From: Pedobacter sp. Hv1
GTDB lineage: Bacteria; Bacteroidota; Bacteroidia; Sphingobacteriales; Sphingobacteriaceae
Assembly (NCBI RefSeq): GCF_001412215.1
Contig: NZ_LLWP01000001.1
Span: 806,001 to 870,000 of the forward strand
Direction: 5' to 3'
DNA: 64,000 nt
The translations under genes and the position numbers were made by a program. Shown in pieces: positions 54,381 through 62,556 of the stretch (positions are counted from its first letter, which is position 1; every line of letters begins with the position of its first letter). A model generated the notes under the pieces. The model worked only from the letters and a program-made list of their open reading frames with translations, did not search any database and had not been told where the DNA came from.

Positions 54381-57300
54381 TTAAATAACCTTTGGGAGTG
54401 TGGACTTAGTTTTTTCAGCTCTGATTTCAATCCTCTTAGCGAAATAGTAATAGCATAAGGGGGTAAAATAAAGACTTATAATGGTTCCTAATATCATCCC
54501 TCCAGTTAACACAGTTGCCAATGGAGCTTGAAGTTCTGCTCCTAAGCCACCGGTAAAAAGAAGTGGTACTACAGCCAAAATGGTAGCTAAACTGGTCATC
54601 AATATGGGTTTTAATCTTCGCTGTCCTGCAAACAAGAGTGCTCTTATTAAAGAATATCCTTGACGCTGCAATTGGATAATAGTATCTATTTTCAAGATGG
54701 AGTCATTGATTACTATTCCACTCATTACCACAATACCGATCATAGACATTAAATTAATACTCATACCAAAAATTTTCAACAACAGAAAGGCCCCTGCCAA
54801 ATCCAATGGAATTTCGATTAAAATGATAAACGGCAGAATTAGAGATTCAAACTGAGAAGCTAAAATGAAGTAAAGTAGGATTAATGAAATTAATAAAACG
54901 GCAGTTAACTCTCCCATTAACTCCTTGTTGCTAAAAAAACTACCACTAAATGAAACGTTGTACAATTTACTATCTTCTACCACTTTTTTTACATTATCAA
55001 TCGTGTTATTCACATTATCTTCATAGGTATTTAATACGATGGGGTAATATTCTCCTTCTACACCTCCTACTATGGTTTTCATATCTTGTGAATTGACCAC
55101 TTTAATAAAATCGCTCGCATGGAATAAAGCACTGTCTCTAGATTGTACAACTGTTTCACTTAAGACTTTCTCTATTGTTTTGGTTTCGCCTCCAAGTATG
55201 ACAGGTACAAAATTTTGATTGTCTATTATTGATAGAATTTCACGTTCATTAAAAGCACTTTTTAAGGCATCAAATAGCGTATTTGTTGATATGCCATAAA
55301 CCATTAATTTTTCTTGGTTTGCAACAAGATTGATATGCTCTTGCCATGCAATACGGTTTATTTGTATGTCTCCTATATTTTGTTGCACTTGCCCCCAAAT
55401 TTTTTTTAATTGCTCATTTTGTGCACTTCCTATATTTTCTGCATTTTGTAGTCTGGCAATTAATAGCGCTTGTTTGTCTGAGAAAATCATATTAAAAATA
55501 TTATCCACATTGCTATAAGAAGCAACTGCATTCGCATATTTCTTTTGAATAAAAAAAATGATTTCTTTTTGAACCCTTGCCAATTTTTCTGGAGATTCAC
55601 AGCTAATATAAATGGCACTTTCTGAAGTTAAAGAAGTTGATGCTTTGTCTAAAATAAATTGTTGCGAACCTACTAATGCAGTATAATTTAGTATTTCTGT
55701 TTTTACTGGCTTTAGTAATTCCAATACCATTCGTTTGTTTTCCTCTACATTAATTTGTTTGTTCCAATCAATTTTTAATAATGTTTCTGTAGTAGTTAAA
55801 TAAGGCATCTGGGTTTTGGGTAGTACTTGAAATAAAACGGCACCCACTATAAGTAAAAAAATACAAATGCCCCAACAAATCTTTTGTTTTCTCATCACAA
55901 AACGGAATCCTTTTTCGTATAATTCGGCATAATCCAAAGTATTTGTTTTTTCAAGAAAACGATTTATTCTACTTTTCTTTCCTGATTCTTTCAAATGGAA
56001 CAAATGATATAACAAGGGTACCAGAGTAACTGAAACCAGTAACGAAACAAATAACCCTATAGTTATAGCCATAGCTTGATCATAAAATAAGGCGCCAGAA
56101 ATGCCACTCAAAAAAGAGAGTGGCAAAAAAACTGAACATGTTGTCAATACGGAGGAAAATAAGGGTTTGATGACTTCGTTGGCACCCAAAATGCAAGCTT
56201 GGACTAAGCTGTATTTTTGCTCTCTATATTGTATAATATTTTCAATTACAATAATGGAATTATCAATCATAAGGCCAATTCCTAAAATTAACCCAGATAA
56301 AGAAATGATATTAATAGAAATATTAAAAACATGAAAAAATGCTAGACTAACTATAAGGGAAACAGGGACTGATATTCCTATCAATAATGGAGATTTGACA
56401 TCTTTCAAAAACAGAAACATGATTCCAAATGCCAATAAAATTCCCCAGATCAAATCTTGTTTTATATTTGATATCGCATAATCTAATAATTTGGTTTGGT
56501 CTCTAGTTATGGAAAAAGTAATAGTAGGATAGTCGTTTTTAAGTCTCTCAACAAGAGAATTTAATGATAATTTTAAATTTTCCATTCGGGCATCACTCTG
56601 CTGAATAATTGCCATTGTAATGGCTTCATTATCATCAGACAAGACCAGTCCCGTGCGTTTTTGAGGATGTTCTACTACTTGGGCGAGATCTTTTAACTGG
56701 AAAATTCGATCACTTTTTTTGATGTAAATATTTTCAATTTCTTGGATACTACTCAGGTTTGACCCTAAACGAACATTATATTGATATTGATTGTCTTTAA
56801 TTAGTAAACTCCCTACCTCAATATCGTAGGTTTTGATAGCTGCCTCTAATTCATTCAAACTAATACCTAGTGCATCTAGTTTCTCTGTATTAGGGACAAT
56901 TAGAATTTCAGAAAAAACCAGTCCGCTTACATCAACCATGGCTACCTCATCCACTTGCTCAATACGTTTACGAATAACTTGATTAGCAAAACGACTAAAA
57001 TCAACAAACTTCTGAGAAACTGGATAAAGTTCATTATCAGAAATATCAGTTATTGCTCTACTGTGATCTTTTAAGCTTAAGTTTAAGTAAAAGACAGGAA
57101 CATCTGTAATGTTAGCCTTTATTACTTTGGGACGTTTGATTGTTTTGGGAAGATTTCCCATTGCACGATCAATTTTTTCATTGACCTCAATAAAAGAATA
57201 ATCAATTTTAGTTCCCTGATCAAAACTTAACCTAATGATACCGTTGCCATTGCTTGATTCTGTTTTAAGATCTTTCAGATGGCTTACCTGCATCAAGTTA

Positions 57301-57500
57301 GCACGTAATTTTTTTATAATGACATCTTCTACTTGCCTTGCAGACATATTATCTGCTTCAACCTGTACCGTAATTTCAGGAATGTCTATATTAGGCATTA
57401 AAGATACGGGGATGAAGCCAAATGAATAAAGGCCTAAAATAAGCATACAAAGCGTAGTCATTAGAACCGCAATGGGCTTATTGATTAAAAATTTTACCAT
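54381..57500 (-). CDS. RND superfamily efflux permease, first copy in operon
   Basis: A 1039-residue inner-membrane pump of HAE1/AcrB type. The N terminus MVKFLINKPIAVLMTTLCML is typical. TM4 shows GLMIDNSIIVIENI, again DN instead of DD, and the late helices show SGIVINDSILKIDTI. It lies 25 bases after the adaptor, so it is its immediate partner. With the second RND gene it makes an unusual adaptor-pump-TolC-pump order. The substrate is unknown; export of the secreted peptides encoded upstream is a hypothesis. Confidence 0.92.
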   Translation of the reverse strand: MVKFLINKPIAVLMTTLCMLILGLYSFGFIPVSLMPNIDIPEITVQVEADNMSARQVEDVIIKKLRANLMQVSHLKDLKTESSNGNGIIRLSFDQGTKIDYSFIEVNEKIDRAMGNLPKTIKRPKVIKANITDVPVFYLNLSLKDHSRAITDISDNELYPVSQKFVDFSRFANQVIRKRIEQVDEVAMVDVSGLVFSEILIVPNTEKLDALGISLNELEAAIKTYDIEVGSLLIKDNQYQYNVRLGSNLSSIQEIENIYIKKSDRIFQLKDLAQVVEHPQKRTGLVLSDDNEAITMAIIQQSDARMENLKLSLNSLVERLKNDYPTITFSITRDQTKLLDYAISNIKQDLIWGILLAFGIMFLFLKDVKSPLLIGISVPVSLIVSLAFFHVFNISINIISLSGLILGIGLMIDNSIIVIENIIQYREQKYSLVQACILGANEVIKPLFSSVLTTCSVFLPLSFLSGISGALFYDQAMAITIGLFVSLLVSVTLVPLLYHLFHLKESGKKSRINRFLEKTNTLDYAELYEKGFRFVMRKQKICWGICIFLLIVGAVLFQVLPKTQMPYLTTTETLLKIDWNKQINVEENKRMVLELLKPVKTEILNYTALVGSQQFILDKASTSLTSESAIYISCESPEKLARVQKEIIFFIQKKYANAVASYSNVDNIFNMIFSDKQALLIARLQNAENIGSAQNEQLKKIWGQVQQNIGDIQINRIAWQEHINLVANQEKLMVYGISTNTLFDALKSAFNEREILSIIDNQNFVPVILGGETKTIEKVLSETVVQSRDSALFHASDFIKVVNSQDMKTIVGGVEGEYYPIVLNTYEDNVNNTIDNVKKVVEDSKLYNVSFSGSFFSNKELMGELTAVLLISLILLYFILASQFESLILPFIILIEIPLDLAGAFLLLKIFGMSINLMSMIGIVVMSGIVINDSILKIDTIIQLQRQGYSLIRALLFAGQRRLKPILMTSLATILAVVPLLFTGGLGAELQAPLATVLTGGMILGTIISLYFTPLCYYYFAKRIEIRAEKTKSTLPKVI

Positions 57501-57525
57501 AAAAGGCTCTTATAAAGTAAAAAAA

Positions 57526-58650
57526 TTAGTTCTTATTTTTCTTATCAGAGCGAACAAATACTTTACTATCATGAGCGAGGTTTAAATTTCCAGCCACAAT
57601 AATGGTATCTCCAGGCATTAGGGTTACATTGCTTTTATCTGGATGGGAAATTACCGCATAAGAACTACTGTTCTCTAAAGTAGTTTGTATATAGGTCCAA
57701 TAGGCTTTGCCAGATACCACTTTAAATAATACTTCTTGATTATCTCTTAATATTACTGCCGTTTTGGGCACCACTAGCTGTTCTGGCACCTCTTTTCCAA
57801 TTCGAACTTTTACGTTCATGCCTTCGGTAAGTTTTCCATCATTTTTTACAGTCGCTTTCACCAAGATCGTTCCGTTTTTCTCCACCAACGGATTAATAGA
57901 AGATATGCGCCCATTATAGGTTTTACCCAATGCAAAAGAAACGATTTGTACACTACTGTTTAAGGCAACATCTCCAATTTCAGATTCTATCAAATAAAAT
58001 TCTACCTCAAAAACAGCATCATCAATCAGAGCCATAAAGCTTTTTCCAGCATTTACATTCTCATGAACTCTACTAACAATATTAGCTACTTTCCCACTAA
58101 ATGGAGCGATTAACTTAGTAGACTGTAATTCAAACTGAGCTGTTTTTAATCCAAGTAATGCGACATCATACCCCGTTCTACTAGCTGCCATATCATAAAT
58201 AGATTTAGGAATACTGTCTTTCTTCGTGGTAAAAATCCCCCTCCCTATCAGCATATCTTCAAACTGGAATTTGGCTTTTTTCAATTCGATTTCTGCTCTT
58301 GCTAGACTTTGTTGGTATTTAAATGAATTTAAGGAAGCTAACAATTGTCCCTTCTGAACATTATCCCCATTTTTCACATACAGATGTTCTAGTTTGTCAC
58401 TAACTTCAAATTGTACACTACTCTTTTGAGTTGCTATAATTTTACCATTACTTACCAACTCTTTTTGGAACGATTCTTTTTTCAAAACCACGGTTTCAAC
58501 TTCGTTTTTTTCCGCTATATAAGCTTTTTTTTCGATAGCAGTTTCGGTATTGGTTTTGGATTGAGAGCAGCTATGAAACAATAAAGAACCTAATATTACA
58601 AAAAAAACAATAGTTATCTGATGATTCTTACGATTACAATTTTTGCTCAT
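57526..58650 (-). CDS. RND efflux periplasmic adaptor (membrane fusion protein) lipoprotein
   Basis: A 374-residue lipoprotein with lipobox LFHSC (about residue 28). A biotinyl-lipoyl-like hairpin (EVSDKLEHLYVKNGDNVQKG and APFSGKVANIVSRVHENVNA), a helical hairpin and beta-barrel regions identify HlyD-like adaptors. It bridges inner-membrane RND pump and TolC. It is the only adaptor gene for two RND permeases, and starts 12 bases after the DUF1573 stop. Confidence 0.92.
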   Translation of the reverse strand: MSKNCNRKNHQITIVFFVILGSLLFHSCSQSKTNTETAIEKKAYIAEKNEVETVVLKKESFQKELVSNGKIIATQKSSVQFEVSDKLEHLYVKNGDNVQKGQLLASLNSFKYQQSLARAEIELKKAKFQFEDMLIGRGIFTTKKDSIPKSIYDMAASRTGYDVALLGLKTAQFELQSTKLIAPFSGKVANIVSRVHENVNAGKSFMALIDDAVFEVEFYLIESEIGDVALNSSVQIVSFALGKTYNGRISSINPLVEKNGTILVKATVKNDGKLTEGMNVKVRIGKEVPEQLVVPKTAVILRDNQEVLFKVVSGKAYWTYIQTTLENSSSYAVISHPDKSNVTLMPGDTIIVAGNLNLAHDSKVFVRSDKKNKN

Positions 58651-58662
58651 TTATATAATATT

Positions 58663-59124
58663 TTAGTTGGATTTATTTGAGGTATGTTTTACTTCTTTTT
58701 TAGGATAAGGAACTTCTCCTCTGATGGTTAATTCTAAGGGAGAATCTTTACCGTTGTAAATTACAGTAACTGTTTTGTTAAAACGTCCAGGATCTTTGGC
58801 ATCATAGACAATCTTAATTTCTCCACTTTCATTAGGTTTTATTGGCACTTTAGGCCATTCTGACACAGTACAGCCGCAGCTAGTGGTTACTTCCTTGATT
58901 ATCAGCGCATTATTTCCTGTGTTTGAAAACTCAAATACAGCACTCACATTTTTTTCAGCGGGTATATTGCCAAAATCATATTCTTTTTGTTTAAAAACCA
59001 TGTTTGTCAATTCACTATTGGTAGTTGCATTGTTGTTTTGTGTTTTTGAGATACAAGAGACACAAAGTATTGCAAGCATAAACAATAAGAAATGTTTCAA
59101 TTGAATATTGGTTTTAGAAATCAT
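58663..59124 (-). CDS. DUF1573 lipoprotein
   Basis: A 153-residue lipoprotein with lipobox CVSC (near residue 24). Residues 40-145 form the DUF1573 Ig-like (ASH-type) domain, with YDFGNIPAEKNVSAVFEFSN, TSCGCTVSEW and PNESGEIKIVYDAKDPGRFN. The CGC pair may form a disulfide. The function is unknown; in Bacteroidota such proteins often accompany secreted or surface systems. It sits between the thioredoxin-like lipoprotein and the RND adaptor with gaps of 16 and 12 bases, so it is part of the operon. Confidence 0.9.
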   Translation of the reverse strand: MISKTNIQLKHFLLFMLAILCVSCISKTQNNNATTNSELTNMVFKQKEYDFGNIPAEKNVSAVFEFSNTGNNALIIKEVTTSCGCTVSEWPKVPIKPNESGEIKIVYDAKDPGRFNKTVTVIYNGKDSPLELTIRGEVPYPKKEVKHTSNKSN

Positions 59125-59140
59125 GCTTTAGTATTAATGG

Positions 59141-59728
59141 TTAATCTTTGTTAATTCTTTTTTGTATTTCTTTTAGATACAACTTATTTATTGCTTTAGA
59201 AACTGCTGGGTTGCCCAATAGTAGTATAGTATTATTTTTATCTGTTAATACAGTTTCGAAATTTTTACTTGCGGCCATGAACTTATTTTTTTTCACAAAC
59301 TCATTTTTCCTGTCAAGAAAAAAAGGATAGGAGAAGCTTTTAAGCTTGCCCGTTTCGCAGAAGTATTTTATCAATTCAAATTGGTCATCAGAATTACAAA
59401 CCAATATTACAGGTATCTTATATTTGCTAAATTCAGCAATCAAATTCTTCCATAAATTAATGTGTGTTATACATGAACCACATGACGCATTTACTTTAGA
59501 ATAAATTCTGTACTCGGAATTAAAGATAGCCGCGCTATCAGCAATATAATTTGTAAATGGGGAATATGTTGGCAAACTAGCTGGAATAATTAACTTTTTC
59601 CCTAAGGTATTTTCAACCACAGATTTTAAAGATGCTATTTCGTCTGTTTCTTCCTTATTTTTGCAAGATATAATACAGCACATCCATATCAACACTAGTA
59701 TGGACTTTGAGATATGATACATTTTCAT
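59141..59728 (-). CDS. Thioredoxin-like lipoprotein with CxxC
   Basis: A 195-residue lipoprotein with lipobox IISC (Cys22). The mature part is a divergent thioredoxin fold: VNASCGSCITHINLWKNLIA holds the CxxC (Cys83, Cys86), followed by KIPVILVCNS (strand 3) and a TDKNNTILLLGNP segment. It could oxidise, reduce or isomerise disulfides in the periplasm. The peptides encoded upstream have four cysteines each, so they are plausible clients; this is inference. It starts one base after the propeller gene stop. Confidence 0.78.
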   Translation of the reverse strand: MKMYHISKSILVLIWMCCIISCKNKEETDEIASLKSVVENTLGKKLIIPASLPTYSPFTNYIADSAAIFNSEYRIYSKVNASCGSCITHINLWKNLIAEFSKYKIPVILVCNSDDQFELIKYFCETGKLKSFSYPFFLDRKNEFVKKNKFMAASKNFETVLTDKNNTILLLGNPAVSKAINKLYLKEIQKRINKD

Positions 59729-59729
59729 C

Positions 59730-60812
59730 TTAATTTATTTTGGCTTCAACTAAAAATCCTTTATCAACATCATATGAATACATTGTCTTGTCATCTTGAG
59801 AGACAGTCAAACCTGAAATGCGTCTATCTAGATTTAGTTTTTTGACAGGATTACCGTCCCAATCATATACATAAACAAATTTGGCATAGCTCCAATCAGT
59901 CTTTTTAGTATGGCTTATACCTGAATATGCTAAATAAATATATTTGTCAGTGACAGCTCCCGCTATAAAAGCTTTTTTTGTCTCATCTGTTTTTTCCATG
60001 TAATTATACTTTCCTCGTTTCCCAATTTTAAAGTCCAAATCAAAACCTACGGGTCCTTGTACTGCTTTACTTTTAAATGGTTTTTCCATATCATAAATTT
60101 CTAATACATCTGTATGTAAATATGACATCGCAACCTTACCTCCAGAAGGTTTCAAAAAGAAAAAAGAATGACAAGCATCTTTTAATGCACCCAAAGGCAT
60201 GTCTGCGGGAATGTGTTTAAACTCGCCGAACTCGGTTATTACTTCTCCCGAAGCATCAATTTCTTGAATTTTGAATTTTGAATCCTCTTTTCCATTAACC
60301 AAAAAGCGATTACTGTCAAGAAGAATTATATTATAGAAATCTGTTTTTAAGGGGCTGACATGGAATGAAGGATTATTGTTAGTTATAGCTTTTGTTTTGT
60401 CTGTAATAAATATTTTTTTAAGCGTTAGATCGTATGCCCATAAATTATTGCCACTTAATCCAGAACAAAATCCTCCAATGGCCTCATTAGGGCCTCTACC
60501 TTTTTTTAAATATCCCTCAGAAAGTTGACCAGTTTTTAAAGAATAGTTATAAAAAAATGATTCAATCTTATGACTAACGTTAAAAATTATTAGAGTTGAA
60601 TCTAAAGAATGCATGGACTTAGGGGTTCCCTTATTGTATTCATATAGCTCCTTAAAAGAGACGTTTATCTCTTTAGGAAATTTTGAAAATGAAGTAATAT
60701 TTTCGTGTAAAACAATTTTATCTTTGTTTTTGCACGCCATCAAAAAAAAAAATGGGATCATACTTAGTATTGTTAGTCTACTATTTTTTTTTTCATTATT
60801 ATAAATACTCAT
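59730..60812 (-). CDS. BF3164-like lipoprotein with six-bladed beta-propeller
   Basis: A 360-residue lipoprotein with lipobox LMAC (Cys27). The mature part has repeated blade-like strands and the phrase KKGRGPNEAIGG near residues 104-115, typical of BF3164-type TolB-like propellers (6-bladed beta-propeller family). In Bacteroidales such proteins are often encoded beside NVEALA peptides, which matches the small peptides here. The propeller could bind a peptide or surface ligand; nothing is proven. It leads the lipoprotein-pump series, 249 bases after the peptide stop. Confidence 0.82.
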   Translation of the reverse strand: MSIYNNEKKNSRLTILSMIPFFFLMACKNKDKIVLHENITSFSKFPKEINVSFKELYEYNKGTPKSMHSLDSTLIIFNVSHKIESFFYNYSLKTGQLSEGYLKKGRGPNEAIGGFCSGLSGNNLWAYDLTLKKIFITDKTKAITNNNPSFHVSPLKTDFYNIILLDSNRFLVNGKEDSKFKIQEIDASGEVITEFGEFKHIPADMPLGALKDACHSFFFLKPSGGKVAMSYLHTDVLEIYDMEKPFKSKAVQGPVGFDLDFKIGKRGKYNYMEKTDETKKAFIAGAVTDKYIYLAYSGISHTKKTDWSYAKFVYVYDWDGNPVKKLNLDRRISGLTVSQDDKTMYSYDVDKGFLVEAKIN

Positions 60813-60982
60813 ATTTATTCCTTTTAATTATTTAAATGTTTAATTACCTTAAGCATTCGTCGTTTTTAGCAATTTCAAGACTTTTAATACTCTCCATTTG
60901 AGATTTTGCTCTAGGAAATTTTCTTTAATGATTCTGTGCTATTTGCTTTTATTGAGTTGTAATAGTTTCAATTATTTAATGT

Positions 60983-61020
60983 AGTTAGCCGGTTTAAAAT
61001 AGACTTTAAACCAACTAACT
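60983..61020 (-). promoter_or_regulatory. Long intercistronic hairpin, fully paired only on the minus-strand RNA
   Basis: AGTTAGCCGGTTTAAA (60983-60998) and TTTAAACCAACTAACT (61005-61020) are inverted. In the leftward RNA the two mismatched positions become G-U pairs, giving 16 continuous pairs around a 6-base loop, while the plus-strand RNA has C-A mismatches. No T run follows, so it may act as attenuator or 3-prime stabiliser of the peptide message. Confidence 0.6.
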
Positions 61021-61061
61021 TACATTCAGAAATATAATATACCTAGTTTTAGATATTATGC

Positions 61062-61322
61062 TTATGCTTCATCATCTACAGGATCGCCACATGTATCCCA
61101 GAAGCTTGATGGATCACAATCTGTGTATTTTACACCAGTCTCTTGATTCCAGCAAACATCATTAGGGTCATTATCACAATCTGTATCATTTTCTGCTGCT
61201 GATTTTGAGTTTGCAGTATCTGTAGCAACTATACTTGCTAAACTTGAATCATTAGCATTGGCATTAAAAAACATTGTTGAAGCTATCATAACAACAGCTA
61301 GAGTTCCGATTACTTTTTTCAT
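61062..61322 (-). CDS. Small secreted acidic four-cysteine peptide 1 (NVEALA-like organisation)
   Basis: An 86-residue precursor. Residues 1-24 form a Sec signal peptide ending in ANANA-type AxA cleavage (about after Ala24). A short SLASIVA stretch (27-33) sits where NVEALA peptides carry their name motif. The mature tail is strongly acidic and has four cysteines, Cys49, Cys57, Cys69 and Cys78, with DCDNDPNDVCW and SSFWDTCGD. It is very similar to the peptide at 61680-61946, with identical Cys spacing. Probable exported peptide of unknown function; I cannot assign it to NVEALA with certainty. Confidence 0.75.
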   Translation of the reverse strand: MKKVIGTLAVVMIASTMFFNANANDSSLASIVATDTANSKSAAENDTDCDNDPNDVCWNQETGVKYTDCDPSSFWDTCGDPVDDEA

Positions 61323-61385
61323 TTTTATAAAGTTTAATTTGTTGTTTAGGGTATTTCTACCTTTTATTGATTAGTGTTTTATTGT

Positions 61386-61422
61386 TTTTGCAAAGTCATA
61401 TAGGAATGCTACTTTTGCCAAA
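61386..61422. promoter_or_regulatory. Conserved upstream block of peptide gene 1
   Basis: On the minus strand TTTG (61419-61422) is followed after 20 bases by TGACTTTG (61391-61398), one base from the promoter consensus. On the plus strand TTTG (61387-61390), 19 bases, then TACTTTTG (61410-61417) also fits. The word TTTTGC occurs at 61386 and 61413, 27 bases apart, as it does before peptide gene 2. The remainder of the 357-base gap 61323-61679 shows only AT-rich sequence and no gene. Confidence 0.6.
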
Positions 61423-61679
61423 CATTTCAACTGCTTATACAAAAACAGTTGAACGAAATTACAAGTCATTTTCGTTTATAAAATCTTCCTTTGGGGCTAG
61501 TCTATGTCATAGGCTACATTTTTTTAAGTTAAACATTGTGAGATTTATTTAATTTTTAAAACCCAAAGGATTTTTATATTTTATTATTATCTATTCTTAT
61601 TTTTTGATTGGAATAAGAGAATTTTTTATTTCTTTATTGGTTTTGTAGCTATAATGGCTGTCTTAAAATTTTGCCTAAA

Positions 61680-61946
61680 CTATCCCAGAGTTTCCGTATC
61701 TACATCTCCACAAGTATCCCAGAAAATTGATGTATCACAATCTGGAATTTTTTGGCCAGTCTCGGCATTCCAGCAAGTATCGTTAGGATCATAATCACAA
61801 TCCGTATCATTTTCAGTTGGATTGTTTTGCGCATTTAAAGTATTTGATGCTACAATACCTGCTAAACTGGTATCATTAGCCTTAGCGCTAAAAAACACTG
61901 TGGAAGCTATCATAGCTAAACCTAAAATTCCTACTAATTTTTTCAT
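61680..61946 (-). CDS. Small secreted acidic four-cysteine peptide 2
   Basis: An 88-residue precursor and clear paralogue of peptide 1. The shared pattern is MKKxxGxL, MIASTxFF, ANDxSLAxIVA, then NDTDCDxDPNDxCWNxETG and FWDTCGD. Cysteines are at 50, 58, 70 and 79 with the same spacing (7, 11 and 8 residues between). The signal peptide ends near Ala24. The mature part is acidic with D-x-D repeats that might bind calcium. The pair arose by tandem duplication including about 130 bases of upstream DNA. It is the farthest upstream of the leftward series. Confidence 0.75.
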   Translation of the reverse strand: MKKLVGILGLAMIASTVFFSAKANDTSLAGIVASNTLNAQNNPTENDTDCDYDPNDTCWNAETGQKIPDCDTSIFWDTCGDVDTETLG

Positions 61947-62020
61947 GTTGTAAAATTTATGTTGTAAAGTTTAATTTGTTCTTCGGAATACCCCACCCTT
62001 TGGTGATCATTTATTATTGC

Positions 62021-62056
62021 TTTTGCATAGAAGTATAGTAATGGTACTTTTGCTAA
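62021..62056. promoter_or_regulatory. Conserved upstream block of peptide gene 2
   Basis: TTTTGC at 62021 and at 62048 (27 bases apart) and TACTTTTGC with AAACATT following match the block before peptide gene 1. On the plus strand TTTG-N19-TACTTTTG is kept, while the minus-strand -7 is degraded (TTCTATG instead of ACTTTG). Direct repeats at a fixed distance are a possible regulator site. Confidence 0.5.
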
Positions 62057-62174
62057 ACATTACAACAACTTATAAAAAAGCCACTTTAAGAATTTATAAA
62101 ATCAATTTTTATAGATTCCTCTTCTTAGATTTTGATTTTTTTCAAACTGGCTCCAATAGTTGCCTTTTACTTCC

Positions 62175-62330
62175 TTAAGTTCCTTTAAATTGAATTGGAC
62201 GATCTACGTCGGGATAGCATTTTTTTTTGATCGAATCTGCTATCTTTTCAAAATTCAAGTTGAAAATGGATTGCGAATTGGTACTGAGCGTAAACAAAGA
62301 CGCCTCCGATAGCAAAATGAGAGCTTTCAT
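62175..62330 (-). CDS. Possible 51-residue small ORF or decayed gene start
   Basis: An ATG at 62330 opens 51 codons to TAA at 62175, too short to be noticed in a long-ORF list. The product starts with MKALILLSEASLFTL, like a weak signal peptide, then FNLNFEKIADSIKKKCYPDV. The NLNFEKI phrase resembles the mature start of secreted Bacteroidota enzymes, so it may be a remnant. There is no good ribosome-binding site, and reality is doubtful. It is the only coding candidate in the 610-base gap 61947-62556. Confidence 0.28.
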   Translation of the reverse strand: MKALILLSEASLFTLSTNSQSIFNLNFEKIADSIKKKCYPDVDRPIQFKGT

Positions 62331-62384
62331 AATATATTCTTTAATTGTGTACCCAGTTTTTTTCCCTTAATCTAATCACTGCGA

Positions 62385-62399
62385 TAGGAAGAATTCCTA
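62385..62399. promoter_or_regulatory. Short perfect dyad upstream of the LytTR regulator
   Basis: TAGGAA-GAA-TTCCTA is a perfect inverted repeat 158 bases before the regulator start. It could be an operator, but the sequence alone is short and may be chance. Confidence 0.3.
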
Positions 62400-62556
62400 A
62401 ATCGAATGAAAAGTAAGTTTAATGAACAAAACTTTTGCAACAAAAAATATGGGACGAAACTGCCATTTTTGTTACCAAACCTAATATTATAGTTCTCAAG
62501 CTTGCCTTATGACAAATGCTGCACATTTTTGCTAACTTGTGGCAAATTCATCCCTT

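Noticed and set aside
61367..61552. 61-codon plus-strand ORF between the two peptide genes
   Set aside because: No start signal or family pattern, very AT-rich, and it overlaps the conserved upstream block of peptide 1; considered chance.
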